Shown here in pieces: positions 32,586 to 41,337 of a DNA stretch of 41,575 nt (position 1 is its first letter; each line of letters starts with the position of its first letter). Made by a program: the position numbers and the translations under genes. The DNA is from Halarchaeum acidiphilum MH1-52-1. GTDB lineage: Archaea; Halobacteriota; Halobacteria; Halobacteriales; Halobacteriaceae. The notes beneath the pieces were generated by a model. It was not told where the DNA came from and did not search any database. It was given only the letters and a program-made list of their open reading frames with translations. The DNA lies in NCBI RefSeq assembly GCF_000474235.1, contig NZ_BATA01000015.1:1-41575 (forward strand). Reading direction: 5' to 3'.

Positions 32586-32977
32586 GTGTTGAACTCCGTG
32601 TCTGCGCTCGACACCCAGCGGATGACGCCCGTCCGCCACGCCCAGCCCAGCCCGATCACGAGAACTGCGATGAAGACCAACATCGGGGCGAGCGCCGACC
32701 CGAGGCCGGCCGCGCCGACGGCGTCCTGATAGATAACGGTCCACGGGAAGATCAGGACGGTCTCGATGTCGAAGACGACGAACAGCAGCGCGACCATGTA
32801 GTACTGGATGTTGAAGTTGAGTCGCGTCCCGCCCGTCGGGACCTCACCGCTCTCGTAGACGGTTTCTTTCCCTTTCTCCGGCACGCTCGGCCGCAGCAGC
32901 CTCGACGTGTTCATCATCACGGCGGGTATCGAGGCGGCCACGACGGCGAACACGCCGACGGCGATCCATTGATTCAT
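32582..32977 (-). CDS. nuoA: NADH dehydrogenase-like complex I subunit A
   Basis: This 131-residue protein has three membrane helices. The long first loop contains KETVYESGEVPTGGTRLNFNIQYYMVALLFVVFDIETVLIFPW, the conserved NuoA/ND3 signature with FDIE. In many homologues the loop reads YECG; here Ser replaces the Cys that marks the open/closed switch in mammalian ND3. It sits at the junction of the two arms. It is the first gene of the operon, and its promoter is the box A at 33011-33020, about 37 bases upstream of the ATG, giving a leader of roughly 10 bases. Confidence 0.95.
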   Translation of the reverse strand: MNQWIAVGVFAVVAASIPAVMMNTSRLLRPSVPEKGKETVYESGEVPTGGTRLNFNIQYYMVALLFVVFDIETVLIFPWTVIYQDAVGAAGLGSALAPMLVFIAVLVIGLGWAWRTGVIRWVSSADTEFNT

Positions 32978-33010
32978 ACGTCCGTATCACGCGGCACTTC
33001 ACCCCCCACG

Positions 33011-33020
33011 CGTATAAACG
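33011..33020 (-). promoter_or_regulatory. Box A promoter element for the nuo operon
   Basis: On the minus strand the sequence reads cgtttatacg, centred about 38 bases before the nuoA ATG at 32977. It is the only good promoter candidate for the whole nuoA-N operon, which has no internal gap over three bases. Confidence 0.5.
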
Positions 33021-33042
33021 TTGATTCTTTGTGACGCGCCCC

Positions 33043-33064
33043 AAACCCAAGAAATCAGGGGTTT
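33043..33064 (-). terminator. Candidate terminator hairpin after purE
   Basis: The bases aaaccc (33043-33048) can pair with gggttt (33059-33064) across a 10-base loop, overlapping the end of purE. On the minus strand a T-rich loop (ctgatttctt) and a ggg tract follow. It lies between purE and the nuo promoter. Confidence 0.3.
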
Positions 33065-33705
33065 CAGCCGCTCTCCTCGAACGCGGACGTGCCGAGTTCG
33101 TGCAAGCGACGCGAGACGTCGGCGACGCCCTCGCGGCGCTCGTCGTGGAGCGCGACCAGCCGGTCGCGCAGATCGTCGTGTTCGCGCGCCAACACCTGTG
33201 CGGCGGAGAGCGCGGCGTTGTACGACTTCCCTGCGTCGACCGCGGTCAGCGGTGCGCCCGTCGGCATCCCGATCACGGAGTCCACGGACTTCTCCTGCAC
33301 GGGCACGCCGATGACCGGGACCGGATACGCGATCGAGGCCGTCATGTTCGGGAGGTCCGCGGACTTCCCGCCCGCGCCCGCGATGACCACGTCGAGACCG
33401 CGCGCCTCCGCGGTCTCCGCGTACGCGTACATCAGATCCGGCGTCCGGTGGGCGGAGACGACGTACGACTCGAAGGTGAAGCGCTCCGCGGGCGGGTCGT
33501 CGTAGTCCGTCACCTCCGCGAAGCCGAGGTCGATCAGCGCCTCGGACGCCCCGCGCATCGTCGGGAGATCGGAGTCGCTCCCCATCACGATGCCGACGTC
33601 GGGCGTCGCCTCGCGCTCGCGTTCCGCCTCCGCGCGGAACGCCGCGCAGAGTTCGTCCACCGCGTCCTGTGCCTCGTCGAGATCGGGGTCCGTGATGCTC
33701 GTCAT
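33064..33705 (-). CDS. purE: 5-(carboxyamino)imidazole ribonucleotide mutase
   Basis: From the ATG at 33705 the product is 213 residues. The class I PurE core is clear: VGIVMGSDSDLPTM, VVSAHRTPDLMYAYAE with the catalytic His, IAGAGGKSADLPNMTAS and PVIGVPVQ. It converts N5-CAIR to CAIR in purine synthesis. The first 38 residues are an acidic extension absent from bacterial PurE, and the end (from about 185) is a further extension. A GTG at 33711 would add two residues and overlap the purK stop by four bases; either start is consistent with coupled translation after purK. The two proteins act in successive steps. Confidence 0.95.
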   Translation of the reverse strand: MTSITDPDLDEAQDAVDELCAAFRAEAEREREATPDVGIVMGSDSDLPTMRGASEALIDLGFAEVTDYDDPPAERFTFESYVVSAHRTPDLMYAYAETAEARGLDVVIAGAGGKSADLPNMTASIAYPVPVIGVPVQEKSVDSVIGMPTGAPLTAVDAGKSYNAALSAAQVLAREHDDLRDRLVALHDERREGVADVSRRLHELGTSAFEESG

Positions 33706-33707
33706 GG

Positions 33708-34832
33708 TCACTCGAAGGAGAGTTCGTCGCGCGCCTCGTTCGCCCGGTCGCTCGCCTGCTCGACGTCGTCACCGATGGCCGTCACGTGCCCCATCTTCCG
33801 CAGCGGGCGCACGTCGCGCTTCCCGTACCAGTGGAGCGCCGCGGTCGGCACGGCGAGCGCCTCGGGGACGCCGGAGAGCGCGGCCGGTCTCGTCTCCGCG
33901 ACGTCGCCGAGCACGTTCACCATCGCCGTCGAGTCGCGGAGCGAGGGATCGCCGAGCGGCAGGCCGAGGACCGCCCGGACGTGCTGCTCGAACTGCGAGG
34001 TGACGGCGCCCTCGATCGTGTAGTGCCCGGAGTTGTGCGGGCGCGGGGCGATCTCGTTCACGAGCACCTCGCCGTCGACCTCGAAGAGTTCGACGCCGTA
34101 GACGCCGCGCCCGCGGAGGACGTCGAGGACGTCCGCGACGACGGCGCGCGCCTCGGCGACCACGTCGTCGCTCGCGGCCGGCGGGACGCGCGTCTCGCGC
34201 AGGATCTCCTCTTCGTGGACGTTCTCGGCGATCGGGAACTGCGTGTTCTCGCTCGCGCCCTTCGTCCCGATGGCGGAGAGTTCGCGCTCGAAGTCGAGCA
34301 GTTCCTCGGCGACGAGTCCGTCGAGGTCGCCGAAGTAGTCCTCGGCGTCCGCGACGGTCGCCGCGACGTGGTTGCCGCGGCCGTCGTACCCGCCGTGGCG
34401 AGCCTTCACCATCAGCGGCGCGCCGAGGTCGTCGAAGGCGGTCTCCAGATCCGCGGCGTCGTCCACGCGGCGGTACGCGGGCACGGGGACGCCCGCCTCG
34501 TCGAGGGTCTCCTTCTCCGCGAGCTTGTCCTCGGTCGTGCGGAGCGTCCACGGGTCGGGGTGGACGGGGACCTCGACGTCCGCGAGCAGGTCGGCGTCCG
34601 CGAGTTCGATCTCGAACGTGAGCGCGTCGGCGCGCTCGGCGAGGGCGGCGAACGCCTCGGGGTCGTCGAAGTCGCCTTCGATGTGATCGGCCGCGGGCGT
34701 GGCCGCGGGGCAGTCCGGCGTCGGATCGAGGACGATCACGTCGACGCCGAGCGGCGACGCGGCCTCGGCGAGCATCCGACCGAGCTGGCCGCCGCCGACG
34801 ACGCCGAGCGTGGTCCCGGGTGGCGTCTGCAT
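33708..34832 (-). CDS. purK: 5-(carboxyamino)imidazole ribonucleotide synthase
   Basis: This 374-residue ATP-grasp enzyme has the N-terminal LGVVGGGQLGRMLAEAASPLG (9-29), the ATP-grasp block APLMVKARHGGYDGRGN, and EVLVNEIAPRPHNSGHYTIEG, the family's signature for metal and substrate binding. It carboxylates AIR using ATP and bicarbonate to give N5-CAIR, which PurE then rearranges. The box A at 34854-34863 lies one leaderless interval upstream of the ATG. purK and purE form a two-gene unit, in the order opposite to that of many bacteria. Confidence 0.95.
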   Translation of the reverse strand: MQTPPGTTLGVVGGGQLGRMLAEAASPLGVDVIVLDPTPDCPAATPAADHIEGDFDDPEAFAALAERADALTFEIELADADLLADVEVPVHPDPWTLRTTEDKLAEKETLDEAGVPVPAYRRVDDAADLETAFDDLGAPLMVKARHGGYDGRGNHVAATVADAEDYFGDLDGLVAEELLDFERELSAIGTKGASENTQFPIAENVHEEEILRETRVPPAASDDVVAEARAVVADVLDVLRGRGVYGVELFEVDGEVLVNEIAPRPHNSGHYTIEGAVTSQFEQHVRAVLGLPLGDPSLRDSTAMVNVLGDVAETRPAALSGVPEALAVPTAALHWYGKRDVRPLRKMGHVTAIGDDVEQASDRANEARDELSFE

Positions 34833-34853
34833 ACCCGGAGATGTGGACGGGAG

Positions 34854-34863
34854 TGTATAAGGG
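34854..34863 (-). promoter_or_regulatory. Box A promoter element for purKE
   Basis: On the minus strand the sequence reads cccttataca, centred about 26 bases before the purK ATG at 34832, so the transcript is probably leaderless. Confidence 0.5.
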
Positions 34864-34886
34864 TTGTCGGAGTCTGATGGGGATAT

Positions 34887-36625
34887 TCACGAACGTGTGG
34901 GTGCGGTCGTCGCGTTCGCGGGCGATCGCACGGACGCATTCGTGGTCCCCGTCGACGCTCCGGCGGTGTCGTTGCGCACGAAGAACACCGTCGGCGTGTC
35001 GGTCGCGGTGAGCCGGTAGGTCGTCGAGTGGTATCCGTCGAGCTTCGGCGCGACCGCGTCGTAGTTCTGCGCGAGAGTCACGACGACGGGCGCCGTCGTG
35101 TCGTTCAGCGCGTCCGGGTGGCCGACGCTCGACGTTCGCGCGCCCATCGCCTCGAAGTACCACGCAGCGGGAGGCGCCACGTCCAGTGGCCGGGTTCGGA
35201 GAACGACTCGTCCGGCGCCGCGGCGGGTTCGCTCGCCGCGTAGAAGTGCCCGCCGTAGTAGAGCACGTCCGGGCCCGAGGCGTTCGCGTTGGCCGCGACC
35301 GCGTCGTCGATCTCCGCGAGCGTGTCCTCCATGTGCGCGTTCGGCTGGCCGTACTGGACGAGCGGCCCGGACCGCTCGGGGTGGACGAAGGCGGTCGAGA
35401 TCCCGGTGAACGCCACCCACCCGAGGAGGATCGCGACCGATGCGAGCGAGACGACGGTCCCGATACCGACGTCGCGCGAACGTCCCCGGACCGCGTCGGC
35501 GAGCGAGCGGGGGAGACCGCGGACGAGCAGGCCGCCGCCGACGGCCGCGGGGACGGCGAGCGGGACGACGACGTGGATCATCGCCCACGGCGCCGAGATG
35601 TCGGAGATCGCGGGGTAGATCACGAGCGACGCGCCACCCCAGTAGCCCGCGAAGGCGACGACCGGCCGCGGACCGCCGTCCGTGTAGCGATCGTAGAGGA
35701 AGCCGAGGACGGCGAGGAGGGTGAGGACGAGCGCGCCCCCGACGAGCGTGTGTAGGTCGTCGACGAGGAAGTGAACGTAGCTGTGCGGGTGTCCGCCGAC
35801 CCACGTGTCCGCGAACTTCTCGACGGAACCGATCGTCGCGCGCGAGACGACGCCGGGGAACTCGCTCGGGTGCGTCAGGGCGTGCCCGAGTTCCGGGCGG
35901 GGCGCGTAGAAGAAGACGACGACGGCGAAGAAGACGACGACTGCGCCGACGACGTCGCGCGCCCAGCGGCGGAGACCACGAGCGGTGGCGACGGCGCGCT
36001 CGCGGAGGGCGGTCCCGGCGCTGCGGTCGCGGGCGCGCGCCGTGACGAGGAGCCAGTCGAGGAGGAGCGCGAGCGCGCCGATCCAGCAGGCGACGTAGAC
36101 GAGCGCGTTCTCCTTCGTCGTGAAGGCGAGACCGAGCGCGAGCGCGCCCGCGTACAGGTGGCGCCGCCGGCCGGTGTCGTACGCGCGGACGAGGAAGGCG
36201 AACGCGGCGAACGCGAACGCGGCGAGGAGAGCGTCGTTGCGCATGAACCGCGAGTAGTAGAGGAGCAGGGGGTTCGCCGCGAGGGCGACGGCGAGGACGA
36301 CGGTCTCGACGCGCGAGAGGCGATCGCGCAGGAGCCACGCGGTCAGCGGGAGGAGACCGCCGACGAGCGCGACGACGGTGCGCATCGTCGCGTCGCTCGC
36401 GCCCGCGACGTCGAAGACGAACCGGTTCACCTGAAAGAGGAACGGGCCGTGAACGATCGGGTGGTAGGTGTACCGCCCCGTCTCGGCGTAGCGGAGGATC
36501 CAGTAGCCGACGCGGCCCTCGTCCCAGTGGGCGACGCGATACCCGAGCGCGAGGAAGCGGGCGACGAGCGCGACGGCCGTCGCGGCGACGACGCCGGCGG
36601 CGACGCGGCGATCCGTGTCGGTCAT
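34887..36625 (-). pseudogene. agl23: Agl23-like flippase-associated membrane protein (TIGR03663), single-base frameshift
   Basis: The frame starts at the ATG at 36625 as MTDTDRRVAAGVVAATAV and has about ten to eleven membrane helices. The first extracellular loop has YRVAHWDEGRVGYW, the acidic pair (D35, E36) typical of GT39/PMT-type glycosyltransferase folds. After GHWTWRLP the frame is lost near 35168-35173, and it resumes one frame over with AAWYFEAMGARTSSVG, ending at 34887. The span of 1739 bases lacks one base; restored, the product has 579 residues. Proteins of TIGR03663 are linked to lipid-linked glycan flipping in haloarchaeal N-glycosylation. If the frameshift is real, the C-terminal extracellular segment (about 95 residues) is lost, while all the helices remain. 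Confidence 0.85.
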
Positions 36626-36710
36626 CTGCTCGAAGCGTCGCGATGGGATCGGGTAACTGTTTCTGAAGACGGCCGTCGCCCGCGGTCGGACGGCGCACCG
36701 GAGAACGGTA

Positions 36711-36720
36711 GCGTTTTGCC
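36711..36720 (+). promoter_or_regulatory. Box A promoter element for ribH
   Basis: The sequence gcgttttgcc lies about 28 bases before the ribH ATG at 36743, in the divergent gap between agl23 and ribH. It is weaker than most box A elements in this window. Confidence 0.35.
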
Positions 36721-36742
36721 GGCCCGGGTGGACGTCTCACGC

Positions 36743-37153
36743 ATGGTGTCCTTGGGACTGGTCGTCGCCGAGTTCAACCGCAGCGTCACCGAAGGGATGG
36801 AGGCGGCCGCCCGCGACGCCGCCGACGCGGCCAATGCGACGGTCGTCGAGACCGTCCACGTACCGGGCGCGTACGACGCGCCGCTCGTCGCCGACCGCCT
36901 CGCCCGCCGCTCCGACGTCGACGCCGTCGCGGTGCTCGGCGCCATCGTGACCGGCGACACCGATCACGACGAGGTCATCGGGCACGCCATCGCGTCGACG
37001 CTCAGCGACGTGAGCCTCGAGCGCGACGTCCCCGTGACGCTCGGCGTCTCCGGTCCCGGAATGTCGGGCGCGGAGGCCAGAGAGCGCGTCGAGAAGGGCG
37101 CCGAGGCCGTCGAGAGCGCGATCGACCTCGCGGACACACTGGAGGACCTCTAA
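36743..37153 (+). CDS. ribH: 6,7-dimethyl-8-ribityllumazine synthase
   Basis: From the ATG at 36743 the product is 136 residues, the usual length of lumazine synthase. It has LGLVVAEFNRSVTEGM at the start, VHVPGAYDAPL (family pattern PGAxExP, with Asp here), and LGAIVTGDTDHDEVIGHA, which holds the phosphate-binding and catalytic-His region (GxVIxGxTxHxxxV). It makes the penultimate intermediate of riboflavin synthesis. Haloarchaea rely on riboflavin for flavin enzymes. An upstream open frame on this strand is antisense to agl23 and not credible. The aminotransferase gene begins three bases after the stop, so the two are cotranscribed. Confidence 0.93.
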   Translation: MVSLGLVVAEFNRSVTEGMEAAARDAADAANATVVETVHVPGAYDAPLVADRLARRSDVDAVAVLGAIVTGDTDHDEVIGHAIASTLSDVSLERDVPVTLGVSGPGMSGAEARERVEKGAEAVESAIDLADTLEDL

Positions 37154-37156
37154 CAC

Positions 37157-38299
37157 ATGGAATTCGCAGACCGCATCACGCGTGTCGAACCGAGCGCGAC
37201 GCTCGCGGTGAGCAACCTCGCGAAGGAACTCGAAGCCGAAGGGAAGGACGTCGTCGACCTCTCCGTCGGCGAACCCGACTTCGACACCCCGGAGAACGTC
37301 GTCGAAGCCGCCGAGGAGTCCGTCGAGCGCGGCGACACGGGGTACGCGCCGTCGAACGGCGTCCCCGCGCTCCGCGAGGCCATCGCGGCGAAGCTACAGA
37401 ACGACGGACTCGACTACGACGCCGGCAACGTCATCGTCACGCCGGGCGCGAAGCAGGCGCTCTTCGAGACCTTCCAGACCGTCGTCGATCGCGGCGACGA
37501 GGTCGTCCTCCTCGACCCCGCGTGGGTCTCCTACGAGGCGATGGCGAAGATGGCCGGCGCCGACCTGACGCGCGTCGACCTCGCCGACCACGACTTCCAG
37601 CTCGAACCCGCCCTCGACGACCTCGCCGACGCCGTCAGCGGCGACACCGAACTGCTCGTCGTGAACTCCCCGAGCAACCCGACGGGCGCCGTCTACTCCC
37701 GCGAAGCCATGGAGGGCGTGCGCGACCTCGCCGTCGAGCACGACATCACCGTCATCAGCGACGAGATCTACCAGCATATCAACTACGGCGCGGAGCACGT
37801 CAGCCTCGCTGGCTTGGAGGGCATGTACGAGCGCACCGTCACGATCAACGGCTTCTCGAAGGCCTACTCGATGACGGGGTGGCGCCTCGGCTACCTCGCC
37901 GCGCCCGCGGACGTCATCGCCGAGGCCGGCAAGATCCAGTCGCACTCCGTCTCCTCCGCGACGCACTTCGTCCAGTACGCGGGCGTCGAAGCCCTCGAAA
38001 ACACCGAGGCGGCCGTCGAGGAGATGGTCGAGGCCTTCGCGGAGCGCCGCGAGTTCCTCCTCGATCTGCTCGCCGAGCACGGCGTCCAGCCCGCGACGCC
38101 CGAGGGCGCGTTCTACATGATGCTCCCCGTCGACGACGACGACCAGTCGTGGTGCACGAACGCCCTCGAGGACGCGCACGTCGCGACCGTCCCCGGCTCC
38201 GCGTTCGGCGCACCCGGCTACGCTCGCGTCTCCTACGCGAACAGCAAGCAGCGCCTCGCCGAGGCCGTCGAGCGCCTCGTCGAGGAGGGTTACCTGTAG
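37157..38299 (+). CDS. PLP-dependent class I/II aminotransferase
   Basis: This 380-residue protein is a fold-type I aminotransferase. It has VGEPDFDTP (38-46), SPSNPTGAVY with N174, SDEIYQHINY with D202 and Y205, the PLP lysine K235 in NGFSKAYSMTGWRLGY, and R243. The set fits the aspartate/aromatic subfamily I-gamma, which moves the amino group from aspartate or similar donors to 2-oxoglutarate. Exact substrate is not determined by the motifs. The ATG at 37157 lies three bases after ribH, suggesting cotranscription without a shared pathway. The end contains PGSAFGAPGYARVSYA, the substrate-carboxylate arginine region. Confidence 0.93.
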   Translation: MEFADRITRVEPSATLAVSNLAKELEAEGKDVVDLSVGEPDFDTPENVVEAAEESVERGDTGYAPSNGVPALREAIAAKLQNDGLDYDAGNVIVTPGAKQALFETFQTVVDRGDEVVLLDPAWVSYEAMAKMAGADLTRVDLADHDFQLEPALDDLADAVSGDTELLVVNSPSNPTGAVYSREAMEGVRDLAVEHDITVISDEIYQHINYGAEHVSLAGLEGMYERTVTINGFSKAYSMTGWRLGYLAAPADVIAEAGKIQSHSVSSATHFVQYAGVEALENTEAAVEEMVEAFAERREFLLDLLAEHGVQPATPEGAFYMMLPVDDDDQSWCTNALEDAHVATVPGSAFGAPGYARVSYANSKQRLAEAVERLVEEGYL

Positions 38300-38330
38300 G
38301 TTTTTCGCCGTCGAGCGCCTTCGTGACGGC

Positions 38331-38747
38331 GTGGATCCCGGCACGTACACGCTCCTCGTCTCGCTCCCCGCGAGCACCGACGTCACCTTCGGCGCCGCGG
38401 GCGAGCGCCGCCTCGATCCGGGCTGGTACGCCTACACCGGCTCCGCCTTCGGTCCCGGCGGTCTCTCGCGCGTCGAACGCCACCGCCGCGTCGCCGCGGG
38501 CGAACACGACGTCCGCCACTGGCACGTCGACTCCCTCACCGGCCACCCGGAGACGCGCCTCGACGCCGTCTACGTCACCGAGAACAGGGATCACGAGTGC
38601 GCGATCGCCCGCGCGCTGAACGACGCGGCCGAGCCGATCCCCGGTCTCGGCGCGTCGGACTGCGACTGCGAGACACACGTCGCCTACGCGCCCGAGCGGG
38701 AGACGGTGGCGGCGACAGTGCACGGGGAACACGAAGCGGAACGGTAG
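38331..38747 (+). CDS. DUF123 GIY-YIG-like protein
   Basis: With a GTG start at 38331 the product is 138 residues. It has the DUF123 sequence: GTYTLLVSLPASTDVTFG near the start, RRLDPGWYAYTGSAFGPGGLSRVERHRR, then HWHVDSLTGHPETRLDAVYV, and a late pair of cysteines in GASDCDCETHV. The group is related to GIY-YIG nucleases, and some archaeal members lie next to endonuclease genes. Catalytic activity is not established. A box A candidate (aggtttttcg, near 38302) lies about 28 bases before the start. It is only 31 bases after the aminotransferase. Confidence 0.88.
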   Translation: MDPGTYTLLVSLPASTDVTFGAAGERRLDPGWYAYTGSAFGPGGLSRVERHRRVAAGEHDVRHWHVDSLTGHPETRLDAVYVTENRDHECAIARALNDAAEPIPGLGASDCDCETHVAYAPERETVAATVHGEHEAER

Positions 38748-38810
38748 CACGAGGGAGCGCAGGCCTTCGTGTATCCGCCGCGGGCGACCCGACACGGAAG
38801 ACGGTCGCGG

Positions 38811-39491
38811 TCAGTCGAACGCGACCCAGTCCGTCGGCGCGTCGGTGACGCCGCGAACGCGCGCCTCGCGGCCGCCGCCGTCCGCGAGGCGGATCTCGAT
38901 CATCCCGTCGAAGAGCTGGCTGATGGTGTTGACCTCCTGTTGGTCGTGGCTGTCGGGATCGATGGCGAAGAGCCCGAGCCAGTCGCGACTCTGGATCTGA
39001 CTGGTGAAGACGTGGAGGAAGCGAAAGAGCCGCTGGAGGTCGACGTACATGAGGAGCGGGGAGAGGGAGTCGAAGCCGACGCGGACGCGCCGTCGGTCCG
39101 TCTCCTCGGCCTCGCGGGCGATCTCGGAGAACTCGATTCCGATACCGGTGAGATCGCCCGGCGAGGAGACGTCGTGGACGCGCGCCCCCTCGACGTCCGT
39201 CTCCACGTCGGAGCCGACGCAGTCGATGACGCGGAGGAAATCGTGTCCGTCGCTGGGACGGACGTCGAGGTAGTCGTCGATGACGTCCCCGGCGGGGTTT
39301 CGGGAGGTCACGACGACGGACCCCTCCCCTTCGCTCGCGCCGCGAGCGAGGAGCTTCAGAAGGAGCTGACGTTTTCCCGACATCGCCGGACCGCTGACGA
39401 GCAGGTTCGTACCCGCCTCGACCTCCGTGAGCAGTTCCGGCGGGAGGGCGCCGTCGATCTTGTATGGCATGTCTGCTGAGTGTACCGACAT
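38811..39491 (-). CDS. RAD55/KaiC-like RecA-fold ATPase (haloarchaeal DUF7504-like)
   Basis: This 226-residue protein has the Walker A variant NLLVSGPAMSGKRQLLLKLL (29 onwards, Lys near 40), a beta strand with GSVVVTSRNP, and a Walker B-like RVRVGFDSLSPLLMY. These belong to the RecA/RadA/KaiC fold. From memory, haloarchaea hold many related 'HTR-like' proteins whose role is unclear, and some have been thought to be signal-linked. Alternative start: MPYKIDGALPPELL at 39470. A box A candidate (acttatgt, near 39536) lies about 45 bases from the first ATG, so a short leader is expected. It is probably its own unit. Confidence 0.8.
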   Translation of the reverse strand: MSVHSADMPYKIDGALPPELLTEVEAGTNLLVSGPAMSGKRQLLLKLLARGASEGEGSVVVTSRNPAGDVIDDYLDVRPSDGHDFLRVIDCVGSDVETDVEGARVHDVSSPGDLTGIGIEFSEIAREAEETDRRRVRVGFDSLSPLLMYVDLQRLFRFLHVFTSQIQSRDWLGLFAIDPDSHDQQEVNTISQLFDGMIEIRLADGGGREARVRGVTDAPTDWVAFD

Positions 39492-39570
39492 CTCCTCTCG
39501 ATGCTGTCCGTGGGTCGTCTATGCTCAGCCAACATAAGTATGTGCGGGATAGCGGTGAGTCGAAGACGAG

Positions 39571-41229
39571 TCAGTCGCGGTCGCGAGAGTCGACCGTGGT
39601 AACGGAGCCGACGAAATCATTGAACGACGCGACGGCCTCGTCGGTGCCGGCGACGACGAGGCGATCGTCCTCGCGGAACTCGAAGTCCGGCGGGAGATCG
39701 GTGCGGACGGCATCGCCGCGCTCGACGGCGATGACGGTGCACCCGGTGCGGTCGCGGACGTCCGCGCCGGCGAGGGTCCGCCCGGCGAGATCGGGGGCGT
39801 CGGTGTGAATGATGGTGACGCCGGTGTCGAGACTCATGACGTCCTCGCCGAGGATGGTGTCGGCGAGCATCCGCCCGCTGACGGTCGCGAGCGCCATGAC
39901 GTAGTCCGCGCCGGCGGCGTAGACCTTCGAGGCGGAATCCCGCTCGTCGACGCGGGCGACGATCTCGAGGTCCATCGTCTCCTCGCGCGCGACGAGCGTG
40001 GCGAACACCGTGTCGGTGTCCTCACCGAGCGCGAAGACGAGCGCCGTCGCGTCGTCGACGCCGGCCTCGTCGAGGACGCTCGGATCGGAGACGTCACCCA
40101 CGACGTCGATCGCGCGCTCGTCCGCGACGTCCACGACGGTGTTCTCGACGCCCTGACTGTCGAGGACGTTCTTCACGGTCGAGCCGACTTCGCCGTGGCC
40201 GGCGACGACGACGGGACCGCGGGTGTGCGAACGGTGCTCGGAGAGCGTGAGTTCCTTGAGGGATTCGAGATCCTCCTCGCGACCCGCGACGAGCAGGATC
40301 GCGTTGCGGTCGATCGGTCGATCCGGCTCGGGACCGCCGACGAACTCCCCCTCGAACCACGCGCCGACGACGTTCACGCCCGTACGCTCGCGGAGCCTGC
40401 TCTCCGCGAGGGTGGTGCCGTCGAGGTCGCTGCCGGCCTGAATCGGCATCTCCGCGACGGCGAAGTCCTCGCCGATCTCGACGGTCTCGCCGAGGTCGGT
40501 ACTGACGGCGGCGGTCACCTTATCGGCGAGCGAGCGCCCGAGAATGGCGTGCGGGCTGAGCACCTCGTCAGCGCCCGCGTACTCCAGATACGTGGCGACG
40601 TCGCTGGACTCAGCGAAGCTGACGATGCGGACGTCGTCGTCGACGGCGCGCGCCGAGAGGGCCATCATCGCGTTCGCCTCGTCGGTGTCGTCGAGGACGA
40701 CGCTGCGCGCGCTCGCCACGTTCGCGGCCTCGAATCCCGCGGCCGTCTCGGGATCGGCGAAGACGACGGCGCGGCCGGCCTCGTGGTGGCGGCGCGCGGC
40801 CTCGCGCTCCCCGACGAGGATGACGTGGGGGACGCCGGCCGCGGCGAGTTCGTCGATGAGCGTCTCGCCGCGCGCGGAGAAGCCGGCGACGACGACGTGA
40901 TCGTCGAGCGCCGTCGACGTCGGGGGATCGATTTCGAGACGGCGCTCGACCCACGGGGCGACGAACAGCGGCAGCGTGAGCACGAGGAGGACGAGCCCGG
41001 TGAGCTGCATCAGCATGACGAGCACGTTCATCGGCGCCGTCGCCCACGGTGCGTCCTCGCCGTACCCCGTCGAGGTGAACGACTGCACCGTCACTTCGAG
41101 CGCGCGGACGAGCGTCACCGGTCGCCCTTCGAGGTGCGCCATCCCCCACTGGTAGGCGAGCGCGTAGCCGGTGACGGTGACGACGAGCAGCGCGACGTAC
41201 CCCGCGGCCCGTCGCTTCTGGGCGTTCAT
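39571..41229 (-). CDS. Two-RCK potassium channel
   Basis: This 552-residue protein starts with two membrane helices (about 8-27 and 66-93) around a pore loop with the K+ selectivity filter TSTGYGED (52-59; TGYG 54-57). Two RCK (TrkA-N/TrkA-C) units follow: the first with DDHVVVAGFSARGETLIDEL (GxSARG, a weak dinucleotide loop), the second with PVVVAGHGEVGSTVKNVLD, an intact GxGxxG-type site. Each is followed by a TrkA-C domain. The layout is that of MthK-like K+ channels but with two tandem RCK units. It is likely to control K+ flux in a cell with high internal K+. A box A (gttatatcg, near 41257) lies about 28 bases before the ATG, so the transcript is probably leaderless. Confidence 0.92.
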   Translation of the reverse strand: MNAQKRRAAGYVALLVVTVTGYALAYQWGMAHLEGRPVTLVRALEVTVQSFTSTGYGEDAPWATAPMNVLVMLMQLTGLVLLVLTLPLFVAPWVERRLEIDPPTSTALDDHVVVAGFSARGETLIDELAAAGVPHVILVGEREAARRHHEAGRAVVFADPETAAGFEAANVASARSVVLDDTDEANAMMALSARAVDDDVRIVSFAESSDVATYLEYAGADEVLSPHAILGRSLADKVTAAVSTDLGETVEIGEDFAVAEMPIQAGSDLDGTTLAESRLRERTGVNVVGAWFEGEFVGGPEPDRPIDRNAILLVAGREEDLESLKELTLSEHRSHTRGPVVVAGHGEVGSTVKNVLDSQGVENTVVDVADERAIDVVGDVSDPSVLDEAGVDDATALVFALGEDTDTVFATLVAREETMDLEIVARVDERDSASKVYAAGADYVMALATVSGRMLADTILGEDVMSLDTGVTIIHTDAPDLAGRTLAGADVRDRTGCTVIAVERGDAVRTDLPPDFEFREDDRLVVAGTDEAVASFNDFVGSVTTVDSRDRD

Positions 41230-41251
41230 TCATCGGGGTGGTGGGGCGGTA

Positions 41252-41262
41252 GCGATATAACG
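41252..41262 (-). promoter_or_regulatory. Box A promoter element for the potassium channel
   Basis: On the minus strand the sequence reads cgttatatcgc, about 28 bases before the ATG at 41229. Confidence 0.5.
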
Positions 41263-41337
41263 CCGGCGCCAGCGTCACGCCGATGCCCTCCCCGGGTTCC
41301 CACAACACCCTAAGGGCACCCGGTCGAAGGGGCGGGT

